From: Streptomyces sp. S.PNR 29
GTDB taxonomy: Bacteria > Actinomycetota > Actinomycetes > Streptomycetales > Streptomycetaceae
DNA: 64,000 nucleotides
NCBI RefSeq assembly: GCF_030386795.1
Contig: NZ_JANUQM010000009.1
Coordinates: 62,001 to 126,000, forward strand
Direction of reading: 5' to 3'
The notes under the pieces are model-generated. The model saw only the letters and a program-made list of their open reading frames with translations. It was not told the DNA's origin and did not search any database. The position numbers were made by a program, and so were the translations under genes. This document shows, one piece after another, positions 8,887 to 17,464 of the stretch (within the stretch, counting starts at the first letter, position 1; the number at the start of each line of letters is the position of its first letter).

Positions 8887-9447
8887 TCAGCCGCCGTAGA
8901 CGTGGGGCGCGAGCGTACCGACGAACGGGAGGTTGCGGTACTTCTCGGCGTAGTCGAGGCCGTAGCCGACGACGAACTCGTTGGGGATGTCGAAACCGAC
9001 CCATTCCACGTCGATGGCGACCTTGGCGGCCTCGGGCTTGCGCAGCAGCGTGCACACCTTCAGGGAGGCGGGCTCGCGCGAGCCGAGGTTGGAGATCAGC
9101 CAGGACAGCGTCAGGCCGGAGTCGATGATGTCCTCCACGATGAGGACGTGCTTGCCCTTGATGTCGGTGTCGAGGTCCTTGAGGATCCGCACCACACCGG
9201 AGGACTGGGTGCCCGCCCCGTACGAGGATACGGCCATCCAGTCCATGGTGACGGGGGTGGACAGCGCCCGGGCGAGGTCCGCCATGACCATCACCGCGCC
9301 CTTGAGGACGCCGACGATCAGCAGGTCCTTGCCCGCGTACTCCGCGTCGATCTTCGCGGCGAGCTCGGCCAGCTTCGCGTCGATCTCTTCCTTGGTGATG
9401 AGTACCTGCTGAAGGTCGGCACCCATGTCTTTCGCGTCCACCCGCAT
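8887..9447 (-). CDS. hpt: Hypoxanthine (guanine) phosphoribosyltransferase
   Basis: This 186-residue enzyme salvages hypoxanthine and guanine to IMP and GMP using PRPP. The PRPP-binding loop VLIVEDIIDSGLTLSWL is near residue 105. VGVLKGAVMVMADLAR and the flexible loop region MAVSSYGAG precede it, and the C-terminal EFVVGYGLDYAEKYRNLPFVG is characteristic. It lies between tilS and ftsH on the minus strand, the usual actinobacterial order tilS-hpt-ftsH. GTG at 9450 directly precedes ATG at 9447; I chose the ATG. Confidence 0.96.
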   Translation of the reverse strand: MRVDAKDMGADLQQVLITKEEIDAKLAELAAKIDAEYAGKDLLIVGVLKGAVMVMADLARALSTPVTMDWMAVSSYGAGTQSSGVVRILKDLDTDIKGKHVLIVEDIIDSGLTLSWLISNLGSREPASLKVCTLLRKPEAAKVAIDVEWVGFDIPNEFVVGYGLDYAEKYRNLPFVGTLAPHVYGG

Positions 9448-9508
9448 CACTTTCGGTCGTCCCGCACTTACGGCTCCGGCCGCCCGGCCCCTCCGCGAGG
9501 GAGGGGAC

Positions 9509-10537
9509 TCAGCCCTGCCGAATCACCAGTCTGCCACCCTGCCGCTGGGCGACGACCTTGCCGGGGAGATTGATGGCTCCCTGACCGCGCCAGCCGGTGA
9601 TGAGCCGGTCGACTTCCTCGATGTGGCGGGCGAACAGCGAACCGGCCGGGGCGCCGGCCTCGATGGCGGCGCGGCGCAGGATGCGGCGGCGCACGGCGGA
9701 CGGCAGGGCGTACAGCTTGGCGCACTCCAGGAGTCCGGCCGCGTCGCGGACGCCGGCCATGGCCTCGCGGGCCCAGGCGTCGAGGGCGTCGGCGTCGTCC
9801 CGGGAGAGCTGGGCCGTACGGGCGAGGGCCTCGACGACGCCCTTGCCGAGGGCCTTCTCCAGGGCGGGCAGGCCCTCGTGGCGCAGGCGGGAGCGGGTGT
9901 AGGACGGGTCGGTGTTGTGGGGGTCGTCCCAGACGGGGAGGGACTGGACCATGCAGGCCTTGCGGGCGGTCTGCCGGTCGAGCTGGAGGAAGGGGCGGCG
10001 GTACCGGCCGCCCAGCCCCGAGACCGCGGCCATCCCGGACAGGGAGCGGATGCCGGAGCCGCGGGCGAGGCCCAGCAGGACGGTTTCGGCCTGGTCGTCG
10101 CGGGTGTGGCCGAGCAGGACGGCGGCGGCGCCGTGCCGGGCGGCCGAGGCGTCGAGCGCGGCGTAGCGGGCGTCTCGGGCGGCGGCTTCGGGTCCGCCTT
10201 CGCGGCCGACGGTCACGGCGACGGACTCGATCGGGTCGAGGCCGAGTTCACGCAGGCGCTGGACGACTTCCTCGGCGCGGACGTCGGAGCCGGGCTGCAG
10301 TCCGTGGTCGACGGTGACGCCGCCGGCGCGGATGCCGAGCTTGGGGGCTTCGAAGGCGAGGGCGGAGGCGAGCGCCATGGAGTCGGCGCCGCCGGAGCAC
10401 GCCACGAGCACGAGCGGGGAGGGGGTGCGCTCGTGCGGGGTGTGCTCACGCGCCGGGGAGGTCTGGTCGGTGAGGATGTCGTGGAGGACGCGGCGGACCG
10501 CCAGGCGTATCGCCGCGACCGCAGGATGGGGACCCAT
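9509..10537 (-). CDS. tilS: tRNA(Ile)-lysidine synthase
   Basis: A 342-residue enzyme that changes cytidine 34 of tRNA-Ile(CAU) to lysidine, so that the tRNA reads AUA. The PP-loop ATPase signature SGGADS is at residues 48-53. VTVDHGLQPGSD, LLGHTRDDQAETVLLGLARGSG and RPFLQLDR follow in the order seen in TilS N-terminal domains. The C-terminal part, about residues 240-342, is short, as in other actinobacteria, and lacks the full E. coli substrate-binding appendix. Codirectional with the metalloprotease upstream and hpt downstream. Confidence 0.95.
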   Translation of the reverse strand: MGPHPAVAAIRLAVRRVLHDILTDQTSPAREHTPHERTPSPLVLVACSGGADSMALASALAFEAPKLGIRAGGVTVDHGLQPGSDVRAEEVVQRLRELGLDPIESVAVTVGREGGPEAAARDARYAALDASAARHGAAAVLLGHTRDDQAETVLLGLARGSGIRSLSGMAAVSGLGGRYRRPFLQLDRQTARKACMVQSLPVWDDPHNTDPSYTRSRLRHEGLPALEKALGKGVVEALARTAQLSRDDADALDAWAREAMAGVRDAAGLLECAKLYALPSAVRRRILRRAAIEAGAPAGSLFARHIEEVDRLITGWRGQGAINLPGKVVAQRQGGRLVIRQG

Positions 10538-10729
10538 GTCCGGTTCCCTTCATGAAGTTTTCGGGGGGTGAGCCCGAGTTCGGTCACTCAGAGTGTGTAG
10601 ATGGTGACAGAAATGGGCCGTTCCCCGAGCATCGCACGCCTACCCATCGCTCACGGTCCCTCGGACGGGTGATTGAAGGGGCGTTTGCCTGCCGTCGGCC
10701 GCATCCGCTTCACGACTTTCGCACGCTGT

Positions 10730-11869
10730 TCACGCCTCGGGCCTGCGATGCACCCGCGCGATCCAGTCCGCCGGTTTGGCGATCTCCGCCTTGGTGGGGA
10801 GGGTGTTGGGGGAGGTCCACACCCGGTTGAAGCCGTCCATGCCGACCTCGTCCACCACGGACCGCACGAAGCGCTCGCCGTCCTTGTACTGCCTCAGCTT
10901 GGCGTCCAGGCCCAGCAGCTTGCGCAGGGCCATGTCGAGCCGGGAGGCGCCCTTGGCGCGGCGCTGCTGGAACTTCTCGCGGATCTCCGCGACGGTCGGC
11001 ACGACGTCCGGTCCGACGCCGTCCATGACGAAGTCGGCGTGGCCTTCCAGCAGGGACATCACGGCGGTGAGGCGGCCGAGGATCTCCCGCTGGGCGGGTG
11101 TCTGCACGATCTCCACCAGGGACCGTCCGCCGTCGTCCTCCTCGCCCTCGGGGCGGCCGCCCGCCAGCGACTGGGCGGCTTCCCGGACGCGTTCCAGGAC
11201 GGTCATGGGGTCGACGTCGGTCTCCCCGAGGAAGGACTGGATCTCGCCCTCCAGGTGGTCCCGCAGCCAGGGCACCGCCGTGAACTGCGTGCGGTGCGTC
11301 TCCTCGTGCAGGCACACCCACAGGCGGAAGTCGTGGGGCTCCACGTCGAGTTCGCGCTCCACGTGGACGATGTTCGGGGCGACGAGCAGCAGGCGGCCAC
11401 CGCCACTCGGTGCATCGGGCGGGCCGCCGGCCGGGAGCTCGCGGGTGGGCGGGGCGAAGGTCTCGTACTGGCCGAGGACGCGGGAGGCCAGGAAGGACAG
11501 CAGCATGCCGAGCTCGACGCCGGTGACCTTGCCGCCGACGGCACCCAGGACCGCGCCGCCGGGGGTGTTGCTGCGCCGCTCCTGCATCTTCTCCAGCAGC
11601 GGCTTGAGGATTTCCCGGAACCCGGCGACGTTCGCCCGGACCCAGCCCGGGCGGTCGACGACGAGGACGGGGGTGTCGTGGGCCTCGTCGGTGCCCAGAC
11701 GAGTGAAGCCCCGGACGTGTCCCTCCGAGGCTTTGGCATGCCGGCGCAGTTCCGCGACGACGGCCCGGGCCTCGTCGCGACTCACCTCAGGGCCCGGCCG
11801 TACGAGCCGGGTCGCGGTCGCCACCGCGAGATTCCAGTCGACCATCTCGGCACCACCGATGCTCGTCAT
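10730..11869 (-). CDS. Zinc-dependent metalloprotease, zincin_2/DUF2342 family
   Basis: A 379-residue soluble protein with no signal peptide. The zincin helix LWVCLHEETHRTQF supplies HExxH at residues 188-192, and the later MSLLEGHADFVMDGVG segment holds the likely third ligand. This is the actinobacterial zincin_2 family (DUF2342), which is consistently found beside tilS and dacB; its substrate is not known to me. ATG 11869 is used; a second in-frame ATG at 11845 (MVDWNLA) is possible. The gap to tilS (10538-10729) shows no gene. Confidence 0.92.
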   Translation of the reverse strand: MTSIGGAEMVDWNLAVATATRLVRPGPEVSRDEARAVVAELRRHAKASEGHVRGFTRLGTDEAHDTPVLVVDRPGWVRANVAGFREILKPLLEKMQERRSNTPGGAVLGAVGGKVTGVELGMLLSFLASRVLGQYETFAPPTRELPAGGPPDAPSGGGRLLLVAPNIVHVERELDVEPHDFRLWVCLHEETHRTQFTAVPWLRDHLEGEIQSFLGETDVDPMTVLERVREAAQSLAGGRPEGEEDDGGRSLVEIVQTPAQREILGRLTAVMSLLEGHADFVMDGVGPDVVPTVAEIREKFQQRRAKGASRLDMALRKLLGLDAKLRQYKDGERFVRSVVDEVGMDGFNRVWTSPNTLPTKAEIAKPADWIARVHRRPEA

Positions 11870-12016
11870 GCGTCAACCGTACGTGAGCACCGCCGCTGGG
11901 GGCAGGGCGAAGAGGGGTCGGCCGGGTGGGCCCGAGCTTCTGGGGTGCCGGGTGTTGTGGCTGGGGTCTTTGCGTCGGAAGGGGCCGGCGTCCGGTTCCA
12001 GCCGGTCGCGACACGC

Positions 12017-13639
12017 CTACCGGCACCCGCACGCCGCCAGAGCCGTGGCCGCCCTGTCCAGGGCCGACTGGGCCGCCGGCGGGTTGGCCGTGTCCGAGGT
12101 CAGGAAGGCGAACGCCAGGAGGCGGCCGCTCTGGTCCACGACCGTTCCCGCCAGCGTGTTCACGCCTGTCAGGGTGCCGGTCTTCGCTCGTACGAGGCCG
12201 GCGGCGCCGTCGGTGTAACGGCTGGTCAGGGTGCCGGTGAAGCCTGCGACGGGGAGGCCGGTGAGGACCGGGCGGAGTTCGGGGTGGGCGGGGTCGGCCG
12301 ACTTGGCCAGGAGGGCCGTGAGCAGGTCGGCGGAGAGGCGGTCGGCACGGTCCAGGCCGCTGCCGTCGTGGAACTCGGTGCCCTTCAGGGGCAGGTCCAG
12401 CTTCTTCAGGGCGGCGGCGACGGCGGACGCGCCGCCCGCGAAGTCGGCCCGCTTCCCCGCCGCCACGGCGGTCTGGCGCAGGAGGGCCTCGGCGATGTCG
12501 TTGTCGCTGTTGGTCAGCATCCGCTCGACCAGGGCGGAGAGCGGGGGCGAGGAGACCTCGGCCAGCGGCTCCGCGCGGTTCGTCGCCTTGGACGGGCCGG
12601 GAGCGGTGGTCCTGATGCCCTGGTCCGCGAGGAAGCCGGCGAACTTGTGGGCCGCGTCCGCCGCCGGGTCGGGGACGCGCGGGGCCGGGCCGCTGGTCGA
12701 GTCGTCCGTGCGGGCCTCGTCGGCCATCAGGGGGCTGACGCGGGCGAGGTTGTCGTTGACGCCGATCGGGTGCATGTCGGAGCCGGCGTAGAGGGTGGTG
12801 TCGTAGGAGAGGGTGATCTCGCGCAGGTCGCGCTTCTTCAGGGCCGCCGCCGTCCTGTCGGCCAGGGTGCGCAGGCTGGCGTTGCCGTCGGCGTTCTCGC
12901 GGGCGGTGAGGGTGGGGTCGCCGCCGCCGACGAGGACGAGTTCCCGCGTGTCCGGTTCGAGTGCGGCGCGGGTGGTGAGGCGGTGGTCGGGGCCCACCGA
13001 GGACAGGGCGGCCACGGCGGTGGCGATCTTGGTGGTGGAGGCGGGGGTGAGGGCGTCGCCGGGTGCGGCGCCGTAGAGGCGTGCGCCGGTGGCGACGTCC
13101 ACGACGGCCGCCGCGGTACGGGAGCCGAGCGCCGGGTCCTTCAGCAGCGGGTCGAGGACGTCCGCGAGGGCCTTGCCGTCCGGCTCCGCCTTCGCCCGGC
13201 CCGCGGCGCCGCCGAGGCCGGTCAGCACGGAGGCGGCGCTGGGGGCGGGCCGCGGTGCCCCGGCGGCCGTACCGCGACCGTGATCTACGCCACCCGTGTG
13301 GTCCAGTGCCACGGCCCGGTCCCGCTCGGCCGTACGCTGACCCGTGGAGTCCCAGGGGCCGGCGACGGTCACCGCACCGGCGGCGAGCGCCAGCCCGGCG
13401 GTCGCGGCGCCCGCCGTGTACTGCCAGGTCCTGACGGTCTTCGGCCTCGTGATCCGCGCAAGCTGCGGCTTCGTGGCCCGCGCGAGCCGCGCGACCCGCG
13501 GCCGGGCGGCCGTCGCGGCCCGTGCGAGGCCCGGTCGTACCGCCCCCGCGGCGCGCGCCAGACGCGGTCGTACGGCGTCCGCGACCCGCGCCACATGCGG
13601 TCTCGCGGCCCGCCAAGGCCTCAGCTCCGGCACGCCCAC
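12017..13639 (-). CDS. dacB: D-alanyl-D-alanine carboxypeptidase/endopeptidase (PBP4, peptidase S13)
   Basis: The 540-residue protein trims the terminal D-Ala of peptidoglycan stem peptides or cuts cross-links. The three penicilloyl-serine motifs are intact: STTK at 201-204, SDN at 378-380 and KTG at 486-488. A single membrane helix (about 70-95) anchors the catalytic part outside. Before it lies a basic cytoplasmic tail of five 11-residue repeats (residues 13-67, pattern RPxxARxAxAx), which is unusual for the family. The GTG at 13639 follows AAAGGGG. It diverges from ppa across only about 80 bases and heads the minus-strand series leading to ftsH. Confidence 0.94.
   Translation of the reverse strand: MGVPELRPWRAARPHVARVADAVRPRLARAAGAVRPGLARAATAARPRVARLARATKPQLARITRPKTVRTWQYTAGAATAGLALAAGAVTVAGPWDSTGQRTAERDRAVALDHTGGVDHGRGTAAGAPRPAPSAASVLTGLGGAAGRAKAEPDGKALADVLDPLLKDPALGSRTAAAVVDVATGARLYGAAPGDALTPASTTKIATAVAALSSVGPDHRLTTRAALEPDTRELVLVGGGDPTLTARENADGNASLRTLADRTAAALKKRDLREITLSYDTTLYAGSDMHPIGVNDNLARVSPLMADEARTDDSTSGPAPRVPDPAADAAHKFAGFLADQGIRTTAPGPSKATNRAEPLAEVSSPPLSALVERMLTNSDNDIAEALLRQTAVAAGKRADFAGGASAVAAALKKLDLPLKGTEFHDGSGLDRADRLSADLLTALLAKSADPAHPELRPVLTGLPVAGFTGTLTSRYTDGAAGLVRAKTGTLTGVNTLAGTVVDQSGRLLAFAFLTSDTANPPAAQSALDRAATALAACGCR
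13439..13603 (-). repeat. Five 33-bp coding repeats in the dacB cytoplasmic tail
   Basis: Residues 13-67 of DacB divide exactly into five 11-residue units, each starting RP or KP and carrying AR at positions 5-6 (RPHVARVADAV, RPRLARAAGAV, RPGLARAATAA, RPRVARLARAT, KPQLARITRPK). The copies have diverged at DNA level. Confidence 0.8.
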
Positions 13640-13718
13640 CAGCCCCTTTCGCGATCACACACCTGCGTGAGGGACACTTAACCACCAGAACTATGTGCTG
13701 ATCATGGAGGAGCCACCG

Positions 13719-14210
13719 GTGGAGTTCGACGTCACGATCGAGATCCCGAAGGGTTCGCGCAACAAGTACGAGGTGGACCACGAGACCGGTCGAATCCGCC
13801 TGGACCGGCGACTCTTCACCTCGACCGCCTACCCGACCGACTACGGCTTCGTCGAGAACACCCTCGGCGAGGACGGCGACCCGCTGGACGCGCTGGTCAT
13901 CCTCGACGAGCCGACGTTCCCGGGCTGCCTCATCAAGTGCCGCGCGATCGGCATGTTCCGCATGACGGACGAGGCCGGCGGCGACGACAAGCTGCTGTGC
14001 GTGCCGGCGACCGACCCGCGCGTGGAGCACCTGCGTGACATCCACCACGTGTCCGAGTTCGACCGCCTGGAGATCCAGCACTTCTTCGAGGTGTACAAGG
14101 ACCTGGAGCCCGGCAAGTCGGTCGAGGGCGCCAACTGGGTGGGCCGCACGGACGCCGAGGCGGAGATCGAGCGGTCCTACAAGCGCTTCAAGGAGCAGGG
14201 CGGCCACTGA
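13719..14210 (+). CDS. ppa: Inorganic pyrophosphatase (family I)
   Basis: This 163-residue soluble enzyme hydrolyses pyrophosphate to two phosphates and pulls biosynthetic reactions forward. The family I signature DGDPLDALV holds the metal-binding aspartates. EIPKGSRNKYEVDHETG near the N terminus and YKDLEPGKSVEGANWVG near the C terminus are the usual substrate-binding segments. The GTG at 13719 has GGAGGAG six bases upstream and gives the standard family start MEFDVTIEIPKG; the in-frame ATG upstream at 13704 lies within the ribosome site. The window also encodes a membrane H+-pyrophosphatase (hppA). Confidence 0.97.
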   Translation: MEFDVTIEIPKGSRNKYEVDHETGRIRLDRRLFTSTAYPTDYGFVENTLGEDGDPLDALVILDEPTFPGCLIKCRAIGMFRMTDEAGGDDKLLCVPATDPRVEHLRDIHHVSEFDRLEIQHFFEVYKDLEPGKSVEGANWVGRTDAEAEIERSYKRFKEQGGH

Positions 14211-14225
14211 GACGCCGCATGGGTA

Positions 14226-14255
14226 ACGGGCCGCACGCGAACGCGTGCGGCCCGT
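14226..14255 (+). terminator. Hairpin terminator after ppa
   Basis: Perfect inverted repeat ACGGGCCGCACGCG / CGCGTGCGGCCCGT with an AA centre (14226-14239, 14242-14255), 16 bases after the ppa stop, followed by GTGCGTTT. Confidence 0.8.
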
Positions 14256-14317
14256 GTGCGTTTGGGTGCGCATACTGAGGGCTACTGGAGGGGTGTCGTA
14301 CAGGGGAGCGCTACGGA

Positions 14318-15976
14318 GTGACACAGACGGAGGACCGTAAGCCGCGGTCGGACGAGGCGAGGAGTGCCTTCGACTCCGAGATCACGTCCGAGTTCGCGAT
14401 CCCCGACGGGCTGGCCTTCCCCAGGGCCGGTACGGAGCCGGAGACGACGTCCGAGTTCGCCGTGCCGGAGGGGCTGGAGGTGCCTCAGGTCCAGCAGGCC
14501 GAGCCCGAGGGATCGGCGTTCAGCCCGCCCAGCACGTACAGCGCCAAGCAGGCTCCGGCGTTCACCCCGCCGAACGGGGTGCCGATCGTCAGCCTGACCA
14601 AGGACGTGCCCTGGCAGGACCGGATGCGCACCATGCTGCGCATGCCGGTGGCCGATCGGCCCGCGCCGGAGCCGGTGCAGCGGGCGGAGGAGGGCGGTCC
14701 CGCCGTCCCGCGCGTGCTGGACCTGACGTTGCGTATCGGCGAGCTGCTGCTGGCGGGCGGTGAGAGCGCGGAGGACGTGGAGGCGGCGATGTTCGCCGTC
14801 TGCCGGTCGTACGGCCTGGACCGCTGCGAGCCGAACGTCACCTTCACGCTGCTGTCGATCACGTACCAGCCGTCGCTGGTCGACGACCCGGTGACGGCGT
14901 CCCGGACCGTGCGCCGCCGGGGCTCCGACTACACGCGGCTGGCGGCCGTCTACCGGCTGGTGGACGACCTCAGCGACGAGGAGACGCAGGTCTCCCTGGA
15001 GGAGGCCTACCGGCGGCTCGCGGAGATCCGCCGCAACCGGCACCCGTACCCCACCTGGGTGCTGACGCTGGCGAGCGGGCTGCTCGCGGGCGCGGCCTCC
15101 GTGCTCGTCGGCGGTGACGTGGTCGTGTTCCTGGCGGCCATGGCCGGCGCCATGTTCGGCGACCGGCTGGCGTGGCTGTGCGCGGGGCGGGGACTGCCGG
15201 AGTTCTACCAGTTCATCGTGGCCGCGATGCCACCGGCCGCGCTCGGTATCGCGCTCACACTGGCGCATGTGGAGGTGGAGGCGTCCGCGGTCGTCACCGG
15301 TGGACTGTTCGCGCTGCTGCCGGGGCGGGCGCTGGTGGCGGCCGTGCAGGACGGACTGACGGGCTTCTACATCACCGCCTCGGCGCGCCTGCTGGAGGTC
15401 ATGTACCTGTACGTCGGCATCGTCGTCGGCGTGCTGCTCATGCTGTATTTCGGGGTGCAGGTGGGCGCCGAGCTGAGCCCCGACACGGCGCTGGCGGGCA
15501 GCAATGGGCCCGTGTGGCAGATCGCCGCCGCGATGCTGCTGTCGCTGACCTTCGCGGTGCTGCTGCAGCAGGAACGATCCACCGTGCTGTGGGCGACCCT
15601 CAACGGGGGTGTCGCGTGGTGCGTGTACGGCGCGATGCACTACGCCGGTGATATCTCGCCGGTGGCCTCCACGGCCGTCGCGGCGGGGCTGGTGGGTCTG
15701 TTCGGGCAGCTGCTGTCCCGGTACCGGTTCGCTTCGGCGCTGCCGTACACGACCGCGGCGATCGGGCCCCTGCTGCCGGGGTCGGCCACGTACTTCGGGC
15801 TGCTGGCGATCGCGCAGAACGAGGTTGATCAGGGGCTGGTCTCGCTGACCAAGGCCGCCGCGCTGGCGATGGCCATTGCGATCGGGGTGAACCTCGGCTC
15901 CGAGATGTCCCGGATGTTCCTGAAGATCGGGTCGGCCGAGAAACGGCGGGCCGCCAAGCGGACGCGGGGATTCTGA
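14318..15976 (+). CDS. Threonine/serine exporter (ThrE-type) membrane protein
   Basis: A 552-residue membrane protein. Residues 1-115 are a soluble, acidic, low-complexity cytoplasmic region with a repeated element (ITSEFAIPDGLAFP, TTSEFAVPEGLEVP). Residues 130-245 form the ThrE N-terminal domain (DLTLRIGELLLAGGESAEDVEAAM, with the family Gly-Glu-Ser). From about 250 to 545 there are about ten hydrophobic segments, including GLFALLPGRALVAAVQDGLTG and IGPLLPGSATYFG. The family exports threonine and serine in Corynebacterium; substrate specificity here is inferred. The start is GTG 14318. It is convergent with the DedA gene. Confidence 0.9.
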   Translation: MTQTEDRKPRSDEARSAFDSEITSEFAIPDGLAFPRAGTEPETTSEFAVPEGLEVPQVQQAEPEGSAFSPPSTYSAKQAPAFTPPNGVPIVSLTKDVPWQDRMRTMLRMPVADRPAPEPVQRAEEGGPAVPRVLDLTLRIGELLLAGGESAEDVEAAMFAVCRSYGLDRCEPNVTFTLLSITYQPSLVDDPVTASRTVRRRGSDYTRLAAVYRLVDDLSDEETQVSLEEAYRRLAEIRRNRHPYPTWVLTLASGLLAGAASVLVGGDVVVFLAAMAGAMFGDRLAWLCAGRGLPEFYQFIVAAMPPAALGIALTLAHVEVEASAVVTGGLFALLPGRALVAAVQDGLTGFYITASARLLEVMYLYVGIVVGVLLMLYFGVQVGAELSPDTALAGSNGPVWQIAAAMLLSLTFAVLLQQERSTVLWATLNGGVAWCVYGAMHYAGDISPVASTAVAAGLVGLFGQLLSRYRFASALPYTTAAIGPLLPGSATYFGLLAIAQNEVDQGLVSLTKAAALAMAIAIGVNLGSEMSRMFLKIGSAEKRRAAKRTRGF

Positions 15977-15997
15977 CGCCGCGCCGCCTGGTCGGTT

Positions 15998-16945
15998 TCA
16001 GTGCCCCTGGTTGTACGGGTGCTGCTGGCCCTGCTGGGGGTAACCCTGCGGGTACTGCTGCTGGCCGTAGTACTGGTCCTGATACTGCTGATTCCCGTAC
16101 TGCTGGTCCTGGTACTGCTGGTTTCCGTACTGCTGGTCCTGGTACTGCTGGTTCCCGTACTGCTGGTCCTGGTACTGCTGGTTCCCGTACTGCTGCTGGC
16201 CGTAGCCCTGGTGCGAGCCGTACTGCTGCTGGTCCTGGTGGGCCGGCTCGACGCGGCGCAGCTGGGTCGTGGCGTCGTCCATCACGGGGGGCTGCGCCTG
16301 GGCGGCCGGGGCGTCGGCGGCGGCGCGCTTCTTCCTGGAGCGCTCACGCAGGTACTCGATGATGATCGGCACCACGGAGACCAGGACGATCAGAACGAGG
16401 ATCGCCTCGACGTTCTTCTTGATGAACCCGATCTGGCCCAGCCAGTAGCCCGCAAGGGTGACGCCGGTGCCCCAGGCGATGCCGCCGATGACGTTGTAGG
16501 TCAGGAACGTGCGGTACTTCATGCGGCCGGCGCCCGCCACGATGGGGGCGAAGGTGCGCACGATCGGCACGAAGCGGGCGAGGACGATCGCCTTGGGGCC
16601 GTACTTCTCCATGAACTCGTGGGCCTTGTCCAGGTTCTCCTGTTTGAAGAGCTTGGAGTTGGGGCGGTTGAAGAGCTTCGGACCCAGGAACTTCCCGATC
16701 ATGTAGCCCACTTGGTCACCGATGACGGCGGCGAGCACGATCAGCGTGCACACCAGCCACAGGGGCTGGCTGATGTAGGTCCCCTCGGCCACGAAGAGGC
16801 CCGCGGTGAACAGCAGCGAGTCGCCGGGCAGGAAAGCGAAGAGACCGGACTCGGCGAAGACGATCAGCAGGATGCCGGGCAGGCTGAAGGTCTCGATCAG
16901 ATAGTCCGGGCTGAGCCACTCGGGGCCGAGCGCAAGCGTGGTCAC
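15998..16945 (-). CDS. DedA/VTT family membrane protein with repetitive Q/Y/N tail
   Basis: Residues 1-215 are a complete DedA-type SNARE-associated membrane domain: VFAESGLFAFLPGDSLLFTAG with the conserved Glu and Gly, then ARFVPIVRTFAPIVAGAGRM with its essential arginine, and a closing helix. Members flip or transport undecaprenyl phosphate or phospholipids. The remaining about 90 residues are made of Q, Y, N and D, with four 10-residue repeats (YGNQQYQDQQ). Such a tail is absent from ordinary DedA proteins. The GTG at 16945 is chosen because GCAGGAG lies upstream and the protein then starts at the usual site before the first helix. Confidence 0.9.
   Translation of the reverse strand: MTTLALGPEWLSPDYLIETFSLPGILLIVFAESGLFAFLPGDSLLFTAGLFVAEGTYISQPLWLVCTLIVLAAVIGDQVGYMIGKFLGPKLFNRPNSKLFKQENLDKAHEFMEKYGPKAIVLARFVPIVRTFAPIVAGAGRMKYRTFLTYNVIGGIAWGTGVTLAGYWLGQIGFIKKNVEAILVLIVLVSVVPIIIEYLRERSRKKRAAADAPAAQAQPPVMDDATTQLRRVEPAHQDQQQYGSHQGYGQQQYGNQQYQDQQYGNQQYQDQQYGNQQYQDQQYGNQQYQDQYYGQQQYPQGYPQQGQQHPYNQGH
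16071..16190 (-). repeat. Four 30-bp tandem repeats encoding YGNQQYQDQQ
   Basis: Exact 30-bp period at 16071-16100, 16101-16130, 16131-16160 and 16161-16190. Only a few substitutions separate the copies, so the expansion is recent or homogenised. Confidence 0.9.
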
Positions 16946-17077
16946 GGGAATGTGGCTCCTGCTGTGGGGTACGGGCTGGGGCTGGCTGCCCAAACGTATC
17001 AACGCAGCCGTGGGGACCCAGGTTCCATGGAGGTACCCAGGATGCACTGTGGCTCCACTGGGGCAAAGCTGTGAACC

Positions 17078-17443
17078 ATGGGCATCGAAGAATACGGCGG
17101 CGGACAGGGCCCCGAGCCCGATGTGCTCGTGGTGACCACGAACGACGTACCCGGCTACCGCGTCCAGGAGGTCCTCGGTGAGGTGTTCGGGCTGACCGTG
17201 CGCTCCCGGCATCTGGGCAGTCAGATCGGGGCCGGGCTGAAGTCGCTGGTCGGGGGTGAGCTGCGCGGGCTCACGAAGACCCTCGTGGAGACCCGTAACC
17301 AGGCCATGTTCCGTCTCATCGAGCAGGCACGCGCGCGTGGCGCCAACGCGGTGCTTTCGTTCCGTTTCGACGTGACGGAGGCTGCGGACGTGGGCACCGA
17401 GGTGTGCGCGTACGGGACGGCGGCGGTCCTGGCCCGGGAGTGA
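17078..17443 (+). CDS. YbjQ/UPF0145 family protein
   Basis: A 121-residue protein with the YbjQ pattern VLVVTTNDVPGYRVQEVLGEVFGLTVRS, then LTKTLVETRNQAMFRLIEQARARGANAVLSFRFD and the closing strand TEVCAYGTAAVL. The fold is that of a small ring-forming protein; the name 'heavy-metal-binding' rests on weak evidence and no metal motif is visible here. ATG 17078 is the only good start. It is convergent with tipA and shares a bidirectional hairpin with it. Confidence 0.9.
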   Translation: MGIEEYGGGQGPEPDVLVVTTNDVPGYRVQEVLGEVFGLTVRSRHLGSQIGAGLKSLVGGELRGLTKTLVETRNQAMFRLIEQARARGANAVLSFRFDVTEAADVGTEVCAYGTAAVLARE

Positions 17444-17460
17444 ACCCCATCCCGGGCCAG
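17429..17460. terminator. Bidirectional hairpin between the YbjQ gene and tipA
   Basis: Perfect 11-bp stem CTGGCCCGGGA / TCCCGGGCCAG with a 10-base loop (17429-17439, 17450-17460). It contains the YbjQ stop codon in its loop and lies just after the tipA stop on the other strand. Confidence 0.8.
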
Positions 17461-17464
17461 GGTC

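Noticed and set aside
16071..16190. Regular 30-bp repeats that look like a CRISPR array
   Set aside because: The repeats are contiguous, without spacers, and lie in frame inside the DedA gene.
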